Positions 55,570 through 62,983 of a DNA stretch of 64,000 nt are shown in pieces. The stretch is taken from contig JAIOZY010000013.1 of NCBI GenBank assembly GCA_021740385.1, positions 18,674-82,673 on the forward strand, read 5' to 3'. The position numbers and the translations under genes were made by a program. The notes under the pieces were generated by a model that had not been told where the DNA came from, searched no databases, and saw only the letters and a program-made list of their open reading frames with translations. The first letter of the stretch is position 1. Every line of letters begins with the position of its first letter. Source of the stretch: Prolixibacteraceae bacterium. GTDB taxonomy: Bacteria > Bacteroidota > Bacteroidia > Bacteroidales > Prolixibacteraceae.

Positions 55570-57972
55570 TTAAAATTTATAGGTGTATGATATTGAGGGT
55601 ATAATGGGGAAAATACTTATTTGTTTAAGGGCGGGTTCCGATTCTTCATACGTGTTTCCTGTCTCGGGATCGGTTTTCATTTCATAATCGTAGCCCCAGT
55701 AAAGGAAAAACGGGTTTTGCCGGTTGTATGAATTATAAACCGAGACACTAATGGTACGCCTTCCGTATTTCAGGTCCTTATGGAAATTGATGCCCCAGTC
55801 GAGCCGGTGATAAGCAGGCATTCTGTAATTATTCCGGCTTTCATAATACGTTAGTGTGTTGTTCCAGTATGTTGACGGATCGGACAATTCTTTAAACTTT
55901 TGTTTGCCTAAAGTTACCGCATTACCTGTTCCATATACCCAGGTTATGCCCATGTCCATGTCTTCATAAAATTCGTACGTGAGGGTAACGCTTACATCGT
56001 GGCGGCGGTCGTAACGTGCAAAAAAAGGTTCGTCAAAATTGAGGTTTTTAAACCGGCGCTTGCTCCACGACAAGGTATACCCAACCCAGCCGGTTAATTT
56101 TCCCACTTTCTTTTCAAGTAACAATTCGCCTCCGTACGACCAGCCTTTTCCCAGTTCAATTTGTTCTTCCCAGCCTGTTGTTGAACTGGCAAACGAGGCA
56201 CCGGGCTTGTATTCAATCAGGTTGGTCATGTTTTTATAAAAACCTTCAACCGAAAGGTCGAGGTTCCAGGGTAATTTAAAAAATCCGCCCAGGGCGTATT
56301 GCTGCGAAACCTGGGGTTTTATTTTTTTAGTTGTTGGAAGCCATAAATCGGTTGGCAGGCTGATGGTTGAGCTGCTTAGCAGGTGTACGTTTTGCGACAT
56401 CATGGCATACGAAGCTTTTACCGACCAGTTTTCCCCACCCCTGAAACGAATGCTTGCCCGGGGTTGTAAAGAAGGATAAAACACATCCTGCACGTCGAAT
56501 CCCGAAAAATGAAGCCCCAGGTTTAATTTGAAAAGCGGGCCGATGTCGAAGTTGTCTTCTATAAAACCATAAATTTCGTGAGCATAAATTGAATCGTTGC
56601 CAAAAATGGTGTCGATGTTAAAATCTTTAAAATCTTCATCAATCGATTCCATGTGATTTACCCCGGGCTTGAAAAAATGATAGGTATAATTAGCCCCAAA
56701 CTTTATATCGTGTTGTGGTGCAGGATAATAATCAAATTCAATTTTTGCCGACATGTCTTCAATTCCTGAAAGGTATTCAAACATGTTGCTCTGAATTTTG
56801 TCATTTCCGGAGTTCTCCATTGTAAAGTCCTGGCTCACATCAAAATTATAATTACTGTATGTTAGCGTGAGGTTGCTGAAAAGTTTTGACGATATAAGAT
56901 AATTCCATCGCAATGCCCCAATTCCGTTGCCCCATCCAATGTTGGCACCCATTTTTTCGTCGTAACGGACATCATCGTCATTGTAGTGGCTTTTCAGGTT
57001 CATGTAAAACATGTCTTTTCCGAAATAGCCGCTTAAATAAAGGCGGCTTCGTTCGGAAAAAATATGGTTGATTTTCGCGTTCAAATCGTAAAAATAGTAC
57101 CCGGCACTCAGGTTCATGTCTTGTTCCTGTATGGTGGCTAATTTTAAAAAAGGCTGCAACAATAAATCGCCATACGTTCGCCTGCCCGAAACAATAAACG
57201 AGGTTTTGTCTTTAACAATGGGCCCTTCAAGTGAAATGCGTGAAGAGATTAACCCGATTGAAGCTTCGCCGCTGATTTTTTTCATGTTGCCCTCTTTCAT
57301 GCTGATATCAATTACCGATGAAAGCCGTCCGCCAAAACGGGCAGGGAAACCTCCTTTATAGAGCTTCACTGTTTTTATAGAAGCGGGGTTAAAGACCGAA
57401 AAGAAACCAAAAAGGTGATTTGCATTGTAAATGGGTACCCCGTCGAGCATAAACAGGTTTTGGTCGGGGCCGCCACCGCGCACGTATATGCCGCTGGTGC
57501 CCTCGGTTCCCGATTGAACGCCCGGTAAAAGCTGTATCACTTTCAGCACGTCGGGTTCGCCCAAAATAACCGGAATTTTTTGTATTTGTTTAACAGGCAG
57601 GCTAACAACACTCATTTCGGAATTGTCGACCTTATCGGCCCCTTCGCCGTAAACGGTAATTTCGTCAAGTGCCCCTTTTAAATCGAGCCCGATTGATAAA
57701 AGCGTGTCTTGCTGAAGGTTTATTATTAAATCTTCACTGTTATATCCTACAAACGAAACGGTAAATTTAAACGTACCCTTTGGCAGGGTTAGGCTGAAAA
57801 AACCGTAAGTGTTGGTGGTTGTACCTTTATACGTCTCGGGGTTGTAAATGTTGGCATTTATTAAACGCTCGCCCGTGGCATTGTCGAATACGTAACCGCT
57901 AAAAGTGGCCTTTTGAGAAAATGTATAAACACAAGCAAGTGTGAAAATCAGGGATAAGAATAAATGTTTCAT
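55570..57972 (-). CDS. TonB-dependent receptor with carboxypeptidase-like N-domain
   Basis: An 800-residue outer-membrane receptor from ATG 57972; an upstream TTG is in frame but gives no signal peptide. After the signal (ending YTFSQ) comes a carboxypeptidase-D-like domain (GYVFDNATGERLINANIYN), a TonB-box-like LDEITVYGEG, a plug with GVQSGTEGTSGIYVRGGGP and NLFMLDGVPIYNANHLFGF, and a barrel ending SISYTYKF. This subtype is not SusC; it is the kind paired with DUF4249 lipoproteins, as here. The substrate may be a metal complex, peptide or other nutrient and cannot be read from the sequence. Confidence 0.92.
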   Translation of the reverse strand: MKHLFLSLIFTLACVYTFSQKATFSGYVFDNATGERLINANIYNPETYKGTTTNTYGFFSLTLPKGTFKFTVSFVGYNSEDLIINLQQDTLLSIGLDLKGALDEITVYGEGADKVDNSEMSVVSLPVKQIQKIPVILGEPDVLKVIQLLPGVQSGTEGTSGIYVRGGGPDQNLFMLDGVPIYNANHLFGFFSVFNPASIKTVKLYKGGFPARFGGRLSSVIDISMKEGNMKKISGEASIGLISSRISLEGPIVKDKTSFIVSGRRTYGDLLLQPFLKLATIQEQDMNLSAGYYFYDLNAKINHIFSERSRLYLSGYFGKDMFYMNLKSHYNDDDVRYDEKMGANIGWGNGIGALRWNYLISSKLFSNLTLTYSNYNFDVSQDFTMENSGNDKIQSNMFEYLSGIEDMSAKIEFDYYPAPQHDIKFGANYTYHFFKPGVNHMESIDEDFKDFNIDTIFGNDSIYAHEIYGFIEDNFDIGPLFKLNLGLHFSGFDVQDVFYPSLQPRASIRFRGGENWSVKASYAMMSQNVHLLSSSTISLPTDLWLPTTKKIKPQVSQQYALGGFFKLPWNLDLSVEGFYKNMTNLIEYKPGASFASSTTGWEEQIELGKGWSYGGELLLEKKVGKLTGWVGYTLSWSKRRFKNLNFDEPFFARYDRRHDVSVTLTYEFYEDMDMGITWVYGTGNAVTLGKQKFKELSDPSTYWNNTLTYYESRNNYRMPAYHRLDWGINFHKDLKYGRRTISVSVYNSYNRQNPFFLYWGYDYEMKTDPETGNTYEESEPALKQISIFPIIPSISYTYKF

Positions 57973-58149
57973 ATTCGTGCTTTCAGGTTTAGGATTCAAA
58001 TATATTCCTTTTTTATAAAACGGAATGTTAATTTATGTTTCAATGTCGATTTAAGTTCTTAAATTGTTATAACCTTTTTTAATCCGGATTATTCACAAAT
58101 AATCCCTATCTCCGATAAACGTTTTAAGAATTAAATATTGTTTACAATA

Positions 58150-58833
58150 ATGATAAAAAAAATCGATTACAAAATTTTTCTGTTGATTTTTGTGGCTGAC
58201 CTTGTGGCCATTGCATTACACTTACATGTAATGGAGCAAATTGTGAAACCGTTAATCTTGATTTGGATAATGGTGGTTTTTATACGAAATGCCCGTGCCG
58301 GCCATCCGGTTTTTAAAACGGCAATTGCAGCCTTTGCTTTATCGCTTATTGGCGACGTTTTACTTATGCTGCCCTCCCAAAGCGGAATTTTTTTTCTTGC
58401 AGGCATGGGGGCTTTTTTCGTTTCACACCTTTTCTTTATCCTCACATTTACCCGTACAAACAGCCGCGAATCACAGTTAATAACCCGAAAACCCGTTGTT
58501 TTTTTGCCGGTTATTCTAACGGGAATTGTCCTATACCTGTTGCTGTTTCCGCATCTCGATTTGGTAATGAAAATTGCGGTATTGGGCTATGCAATAGCAA
58601 TTACAGGCATGGTATTTACGGCACTTAACCGAAAGGGCAGGGTAGGTTACATGAGTTTTTTACTGCTGTTTATCGGGGCGGTTTTGTTTTTTATTTCCGA
58701 CAGTTTGCTGGCAGTCAATAAATTTTGGTATTCAATACCTGCCTCGGGAATTATGATCATGTCGACATACATGGCTGCCCAGTTTTTGATTATGCTGGGA
58801 CTGGTAAGGCAGACGGGAGCATCTGTTAATTAG
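58150..58833 (+). CDS. YhhN/TMEM86 family membrane protein (lysoplasmalogenase-like)
   Basis: A 227-residue polytopic protein with about eight helices, starting at ATG 58150 (a TTG at 58138 is also in frame). Family motifs seen: LIGDVLLMLPS after helix 3 and FFISDSLLAVNKF near the C-terminus, with the conserved Asp residues. Related proteins hydrolyse the vinyl-ether bond of lysoplasmalogens; bacterial members are only partly characterised. It is divergent from the TonB receptor gene. Confidence 0.85.
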   Translation: MIKKIDYKIFLLIFVADLVAIALHLHVMEQIVKPLILIWIMVVFIRNARAGHPVFKTAIAAFALSLIGDVLLMLPSQSGIFFLAGMGAFFVSHLFFILTFTRTNSRESQLITRKPVVFLPVILTGIVLYLLLFPHLDLVMKIAVLGYAIAITGMVFTALNRKGRVGYMSFLLLFIGAVLFFISDSLLAVNKFWYSIPASGIMIMSTYMAAQFLIMLGLVRQTGASVN

Positions 58834-58954
58834 TTGGATTTTAAATTCCGACCAGCAAAGATTGCAACCGACAGTTCCGGACGCACAAGCAATTGCCAAT
58901 TTTTAAAACCTGATCAGCAAGTGTTTTGTGACTATGGCTAACAGGTTCAGAAGT

Positions 58955-59210
58955 TCAGAAGTAATGTTCTTTCAAAGAAAGTATAAATATTTTGTCGTCG
59001 CGTACTTCATAAACAATTCGGTGTTCTTGATTAATGCGGCGCGACCAACAGCCATTAAGGTCATATTTTAAAGGTTCTGGTTTGCCAATTCCTTCGAAAG
59101 GTGTTTGAGAAATAGATTCAATTAACTTCCCTATTTTCTTAAGGACAGGTATGTTGTTCGTCTTTTTCCAAAAAAAACAAATCTTCACTGGCCTGAAAAG
59201 TGTATTCTAT
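58955..59210 (-). pseudogene. YoeB/Txe-type toxin, frameshifted near the N-terminus
   Basis: The C-terminal part is a clear YoeB/Txe RNase: TPFEGIGKPEPLKYDLNG, WSRRINQEHRIVYEV and the end LKEHYF. The N-terminal part, YTFQASEDLFF, lies in another frame; an 8-A run on the plus strand (59170-59177) would need to be 7 to join them. No good start codon precedes it: the frame begins with ATA-GAA where it overlaps the antitoxin stop. The 77-codon open frame from a GTG at 59188 would lack the first helix. Family knowledge: YoeB cleaves mRNA at the ribosome. The toxin is probably inactive unless the homopolymer length is a sequencing error. Confidence 0.75.
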
Positions 59211-59413
59211 TTCCTTATGTCGTCCAAGTCAATTTTGACTGTTTTTCCTTCATTGGCTTGTTTTTGGCTATTTTTAATTTTTTTTACAAAATCAGGATCG
59301 TAAGGAGAATCATTGGCCACTTCGAATTTGATGTTTAATGCTTTCATAAATGCCTTAATTGCATCAATTTGTTGGGAATTAGAAGTGTATGCTTTGATAT
59401 TAATTGTTTCCAT
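59207..59413 (-). CDS. Small antitoxin of the YoeB-type module
   Basis: A 68-residue protein from ATG 59413; a longer frame begins with 22 hydrophobic residues that look like non-coding sequence. METINIKAYTSNSQQ at the N-terminus and FVKKIKNSQKQANEG near the C-terminus fit the small DUF2683-like antitoxins placed before YoeB/RelE genes. Its stop overlaps the toxin frame. It is intact although the toxin is broken. Confidence 0.75.
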   Translation of the reverse strand: METINIKAYTSNSQQIDAIKAFMKALNIKFEVANDSPYDPDFVKKIKNSQKQANEGKTVKIDLDDIRK

Positions 59414-59629
59414 AACTATTTCAAAAATAATATAATAATAACCCAATTGAATTATAAGTATAGAATATTTTTCTAACAAAGATAAATAACAATTATTGAA
59501 ATTGCACCTTCTATTTTCTAAGTTTTTTATATCATTAAACAGTAATCCATACTGGTAGGGATATACTTTAAGTTTGTAGCCGCTCCTGTTTCACTTGCTC
59601 GCACCTGCGTTTACGAATGCTGCAAATAG

Positions 59630-60592
59630 TCATTGATACTGTTTGCCGAATTGCTCAACTGCGAAATAGTATGTATTCTTATTTGCTACACTATTTATGT
59701 CAACAGTTCGTAATATTTTTTCGCCTGTGGAGTTGTAAAAATAATGAATACGGTTACCATCTCCAAAATCAAGTTCTTCGGGCAGGTTCAAGAAATTATA
59801 AGTTACGTTCAGTCCCTTGTAATAGTCGTGTTCCATGTTTCCGTTGGCATCATAAGTATAAAGGCCTGTTCCTGTTATGCTGCCCGAAAAGTCTTCAACG
59901 CCGGGCGCATCACCCCATCCGTCATTGGAATAGTCGAGCACGTTTGAATCGGTAATATAACCGAAGTCTATATCATCGATGGCCGGTGAATTGGCCATAC
60001 CATAACGACGCAGGGATTTTATATTTCCGTTGTAGTCGTAACTGTAGTTTACCTTAAAGCTGTTTTCGTTAAAACCTGCACCGGTAAATTCGGCCACTGT
60101 AAGGCGGTTCAAACTGTTGTACGTATAAACATATTGCAGGTTTTTATAATTGGGCGTGCTCCATGCCGTGGCTGCTATGTTGCCATTGTACAAACCTTCA
60201 GAATCGTCGGGCTTTTTGTTGTACCACAGGCGCATCCCGAAACGGTCGCCCTCGCTGAACTCCGTGCTGTTGTCGTTAATGGCCGTTAGCCAGCCCCGTA
60301 TGTTGTATTTGTAATCGATCTTCTGCATAAACGCCAGCCCGCCCTGCGAGTGCAGGTACTTTGTTTTCAGTACCGATTGTTATTTGGTGTGAGCCTTAAA
60401 ATGCGATTCGCTTTTTTAAGCCTACCAAATATACATCGGCATTATACCACAGTCATAAATTTTAAAAAGCTCATTAAGAATCCAAAATGGTATAACAGCC
60501 CGGCCTCGTTGTACTCGTTGGCCGAAATAATGGTGCGGGGTTCATTTTGGCTTTAATACCCGTACACGGCATATTCGTTATTTAGCAGCCTG
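59630..60592 (-). pseudogene. RHS/YD-repeat remnant
   Basis: Decayed RHS sequence. From about 60380 to 59630 one frame reads YD-type repeats (KYLHSQGGLAF, YKYNIRGWL, YTYDANGNMEHDYYKG, HYFYNSTGEKILRTVD). At 59662-59664 the sequence jumps from NTYYF directly into the DNA that elsewhere encodes SQLSNSANSTND, now out of frame, giving AVEQFGKQYQ and a stop. A second fragment (about 60485-60592) reads RTIISANEYNEAGLL and contains a stop. It is not a working gene. It is in line with the RHS modules to the right and is probably the oldest of them. Confidence 0.8.
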
Positions 60593-60602
60593 ATATGCAA
60601 AA

Positions 60603-60621
60603 TCGGAATTTCAAATTCCGA
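60603..60621. terminator. Perfect 9-base inverted repeat after the YwqK-like gene
   Basis: TCGGAATTT and AAATTCCGA face each other around one base. It lies 44 bases after the stop of the YwqK-like lipoprotein gene. No U run follows, and the 1-base centre forces some unpairing, so a termination role is uncertain. A related sequence (AAATTCCGAC) occurs near 58843. Confidence 0.3.
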
Positions 60622-60664
60622 CTATCAAAGGTTAAGTTAGCCAAACAGATATGCAATTCAATAA

Positions 60665-61153
60665 TTAATAATTTTCAACTTTTAATGTATCTCCAGTTTC
60701 ATTAAAGTAAATCCAACAATCTACTTTCACCTGATTACTATCATAAAAATGTATTAATTGTGGTGCTCCATTATCATAATAGTCTACCCATTTCCCTATC
60801 ATTAGGCTATTATTAAATGCTCCCTTTTGATGAAGTTTTCCATTTTCCCAATATGATTCATAGGAACTATCTGTCATTCCATTTTTATAATATTGTTTTA
60901 TATGTAAAGAACCATTATCATAATATAGCAAGTATTCTCCATCAATCTTTCCCATATTATAATTTGTTTTCCACTTAACCTTTCCATTTTCGAAATACTC
61001 AATATATGCACCATCCAGTGTGTCATTTTTATAGTTTAAAACTTTCTTAATATCACCATTAGGAAACTTGTAAACATATTCACCATTTTTAAAATCCTTC
61101 TTATGCGAACATGACAATATCAATATAGATAGAATTAGTAGGTGTATTTTCAT
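60665..61153 (-). CDS. MORN/YwqK-like lipoprotein, candidate immunity protein
   Basis: A 162-residue lipoprotein from ATG 61153 (Cys15 in ILILSC); the longer open frame upstream is Lys/Ile/Met-rich and unlikely to be coding. The mature part is a row of MORN_2-type repeats: NGEYVYKFPNGDIKKVL, DGAYIEYFENGKVKW, DGEYLLYYDNGSLHI, SYESYWENGKLHQKG, GKWVDYYDNGAPQLI. YwqK-family proteins of this kind are annotated as antitoxins or immunity proteins next to polymorphic toxins. It follows the orphan RHS tip by 40 bases on the same strand and probably neutralises it. Confidence 0.75.
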   Translation of the reverse strand: MKIHLLILSILILSCSHKKDFKNGEYVYKFPNGDIKKVLNYKNDTLDGAYIEYFENGKVKWKTNYNMGKIDGEYLLYYDNGSLHIKQYYKNGMTDSSYESYWENGKLHQKGAFNNSLMIGKWVDYYDNGAPQLIHFYDSNQVKVDCWIYFNETGDTLKVENY

Positions 61154-61193
61154 ATTAACTGCATTTAATAAATGAGTATATTTTAGAATATTG

Positions 61194-62297
61194 CTAATTA
61201 GCATCTTTATCTTCTTCTTCTGGTTCTTGATCAGGTATATTATCTTCATCTTGTTCCGTTGTATTATTATTTTCATTTTGTTGTTGATTCTGGTCATTAT
61301 CATTCTCTTTCTGATATAATTTCCAAAGTTTTTCAATATATTCGGAAATAAGCTTAAATAACCTTAAACGAGCATTATCATCCGAGGTATTTTGTCTGAA
61401 TTCTCGATTTAAATACTCAGCTTCTATATCAATTTCTCCCCAATCAAATCCCTCAACGTTATATTTCTCTCGCCAGATTGATTCATATGGTGAACCTTTT
61501 AACATTCCAGCAAAAACAAGCCCAAGTTGAAATGTGGTTTGATCTTTTATTTTCAGACTTACTTTTAAATCACTTGTCTTAAACCAGATTTCACCAGTAC
61601 CATCTTGGACAACAGTATGAAAGTTATCACTCGTTCGTTTTACATCAACAATTTCTAATCCATTTGTATAGAAAATATCTTTTCCCTCAAGATCAATGTA
61701 AATTATTGGATTATTCGCACAATAAGAAAAGGGTGAAAGTGAATAATATTTTTCAGCCATGGGATCCATCGACCTCCAGATAATCAACGCCGGGTCATAA
61801 TTGTTCCTTGCCCCGAAACTATACCAGCCCAAATCAAAATTACTCTCCAACTGTTTGCTGCTAAATAACCAATCATTGGTACTGTTTGCCGAATTGCTCA
61901 ACTGCGACATCCTCATCCCGTAAGGGTAATAATGTGTTTCCTGTTGTACGGCGGAATAACCTGCATTTTCGGTTGGGGCAATAACAACCCTCACGTTTCC
62001 CAAATGATCCTTTAAATAATACTCCCAGTCCCATATTGGTGAGGTATCGGTACCCTTGTTCAGTATCCTGCCTTCGGGGGTCAAAATATACTTTAACGAG
62101 GTTGAGCCGCCGTCTGGTCCTTCATGTACAAAAGGCCCGAAATAGTATGTGTTCATATCTGCCACGCTGTCGCTGTCTATTGCCCTGAGCATTTTTTCGC
62201 CGGTTGAGTTATAAAAGTAGAGAATCTTGTTATTACATAATATAGGTTTAATAGAAATAGTCCGATTAATGTCGGGCCTCCAATTTAAAACGAACAA
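61194..62297 (-). CDS. Orphan RHS-core fragment with unknown C-terminal tip
   Basis: A 367-residue frame. The first ~23 residues (MFVLNWRPDINRTIS and on) have no RHS similarity and overlap the end of the upstream lipoprotein gene; RHS similarity begins at about 62235 with YFYNSTGEKMLRA and runs through YYFGPFVHEG, DHLGNVRVVIAP, YGMRMSQLSNSA, WYSFGARNNYDP and EKYYSLSPFSYCANNP. After IDLEGKDIF comes a tip of about 160 residues with WREKYNVEGFDWGEID and a very acidic, Gln/Asn/Glu-rich tail, of unknown activity. The usual secretion and shell regions are absent, so it is probably a displaced tip that can be expressed only after recombination. Confidence 0.75.
   Translation of the reverse strand: MFVLNWRPDINRTISIKPILCNNKILYFYNSTGEKMLRAIDSDSVADMNTYYFGPFVHEGPDGGSTSLKYILTPEGRILNKGTDTSPIWDWEYYLKDHLGNVRVVIAPTENAGYSAVQQETHYYPYGMRMSQLSNSANSTNDWLFSSKQLESNFDLGWYSFGARNNYDPALIIWRSMDPMAEKYYSLSPFSYCANNPIIYIDLEGKDIFYTNGLEIVDVKRTSDNFHTVVQDGTGEIWFKTSDLKVSLKIKDQTTFQLGLVFAGMLKGSPYESIWREKYNVEGFDWGEIDIEAEYLNREFRQNTSDDNARLRLFKLISEYIEKLWKLYQKENDNDQNQQQNENNNTTEQDEDNIPDQEPEEEDKDAN
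61705..62143 (-). repeat. RHS-core direct repeat, copy 2
   Basis: 439 bases that align without gaps to 63562-64000 (constant offset 1857). It covers the RHS region from FGPFVHEG to CANNPI. The second copy is cut by the window edge, so the real repeat may be longer. Such repeats would allow recombination that swaps tips. Confidence 0.85.
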
Positions 62298-62983
62298 TAT
62301 TCGTTGCCGTTTACAGAAGTTATTTTTAACTCTAATGGTTGAACTTTCTTCAATTCAATTAATTCTTCTTGTTTTAGGTTTACTATTTTAGAATTGTACA
62401 TATCCATTGAAATACGTTCAATAAACAAATAATATCCCTTTACAATTTCAAAAAGTAAGCTATCGATAGAAACCAATTTTTGATTGTCTTCAATTACAAC
62501 TTTCACCAAAGAAGGTTCAAGATAATTTGATAGGGTAATTGCAAAATGATTTTTTACTTTACCTGCGACTTCATCAAGACTAATTATTTCACCATCTTTC
62601 AGGGCTATCTTGCCATTAATATCCTCTGTTAGGATTAGGATAGTGTATGCATAATTACGATTGATAGGCAAACATTTAAATCCATTAAACGGAATATATA
62701 CCGAATTTGTATCGTTAATAAATTTTCTTTCTTCCAAAGAATACATTAACGCATATTTACCAGTAAACCTATTCCCATTAGAGCATTTTTTCATACACAC
62801 CTCTGATTTAATTTTTTCAAAGGTATCGTCTTTCATTATTTCTATAGCGACTGCATTAGTATCACTTATCAATTGCTTAAAATTATCATTAAACATACTT
62901 TGTTCAACTGATCTACAACCAATAAATAAAACGACACAAATAGCTAAAACGATTGTTTTAATCTTCAAAAGAGTTCGGATCAT
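62285..62983 (-). CDS. Lipoprotein, candidate immunity protein of the HESQH RHS tip
   Basis: A 232-residue lipoprotein from ATG 62983 (Cys23 in VVLFIGC); an ATG at 62992 adds three residues. Its start overlaps the end of the RHS gene by 26 bases, as expected for an immunity gene. Mature part with MKKCSNGNRFTGKYALMYSL and LTEDINGKIALKDGEIISL has no family I recognise. Periplasmic location fits protection against an exported peptidase. Confidence 0.65.
   Translation of the reverse strand: MIRTLLKIKTIVLAICVVLFIGCRSVEQSMFNDNFKQLISDTNAVAIEIMKDDTFEKIKSEVCMKKCSNGNRFTGKYALMYSLEERKFINDTNSVYIPFNGFKCLPINRNYAYTILILTEDINGKIALKDGEIISLDEVAGKVKNHFAITLSNYLEPSLVKVVIEDNQKLVSIDSLLFEIVKGYYLFIERISMDMYNSKIVNLKQEELIELKKVQPLELKITSVNGNEYCSF

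Noticed and set aside
59414..59479. N-terminal extension of the antitoxin
   Set aside because: Adds 22 hydrophobic residues with no counterpart in the family; the ATG at 59413 gives the normal length.
61154..61336. N-terminal extension of the YwqK-like gene
   Set aside because: Lys/Ile/Met-rich low-complexity sequence overlapping the RHS frame; the ATG at 61153 gives a clean lipoprotein signal.
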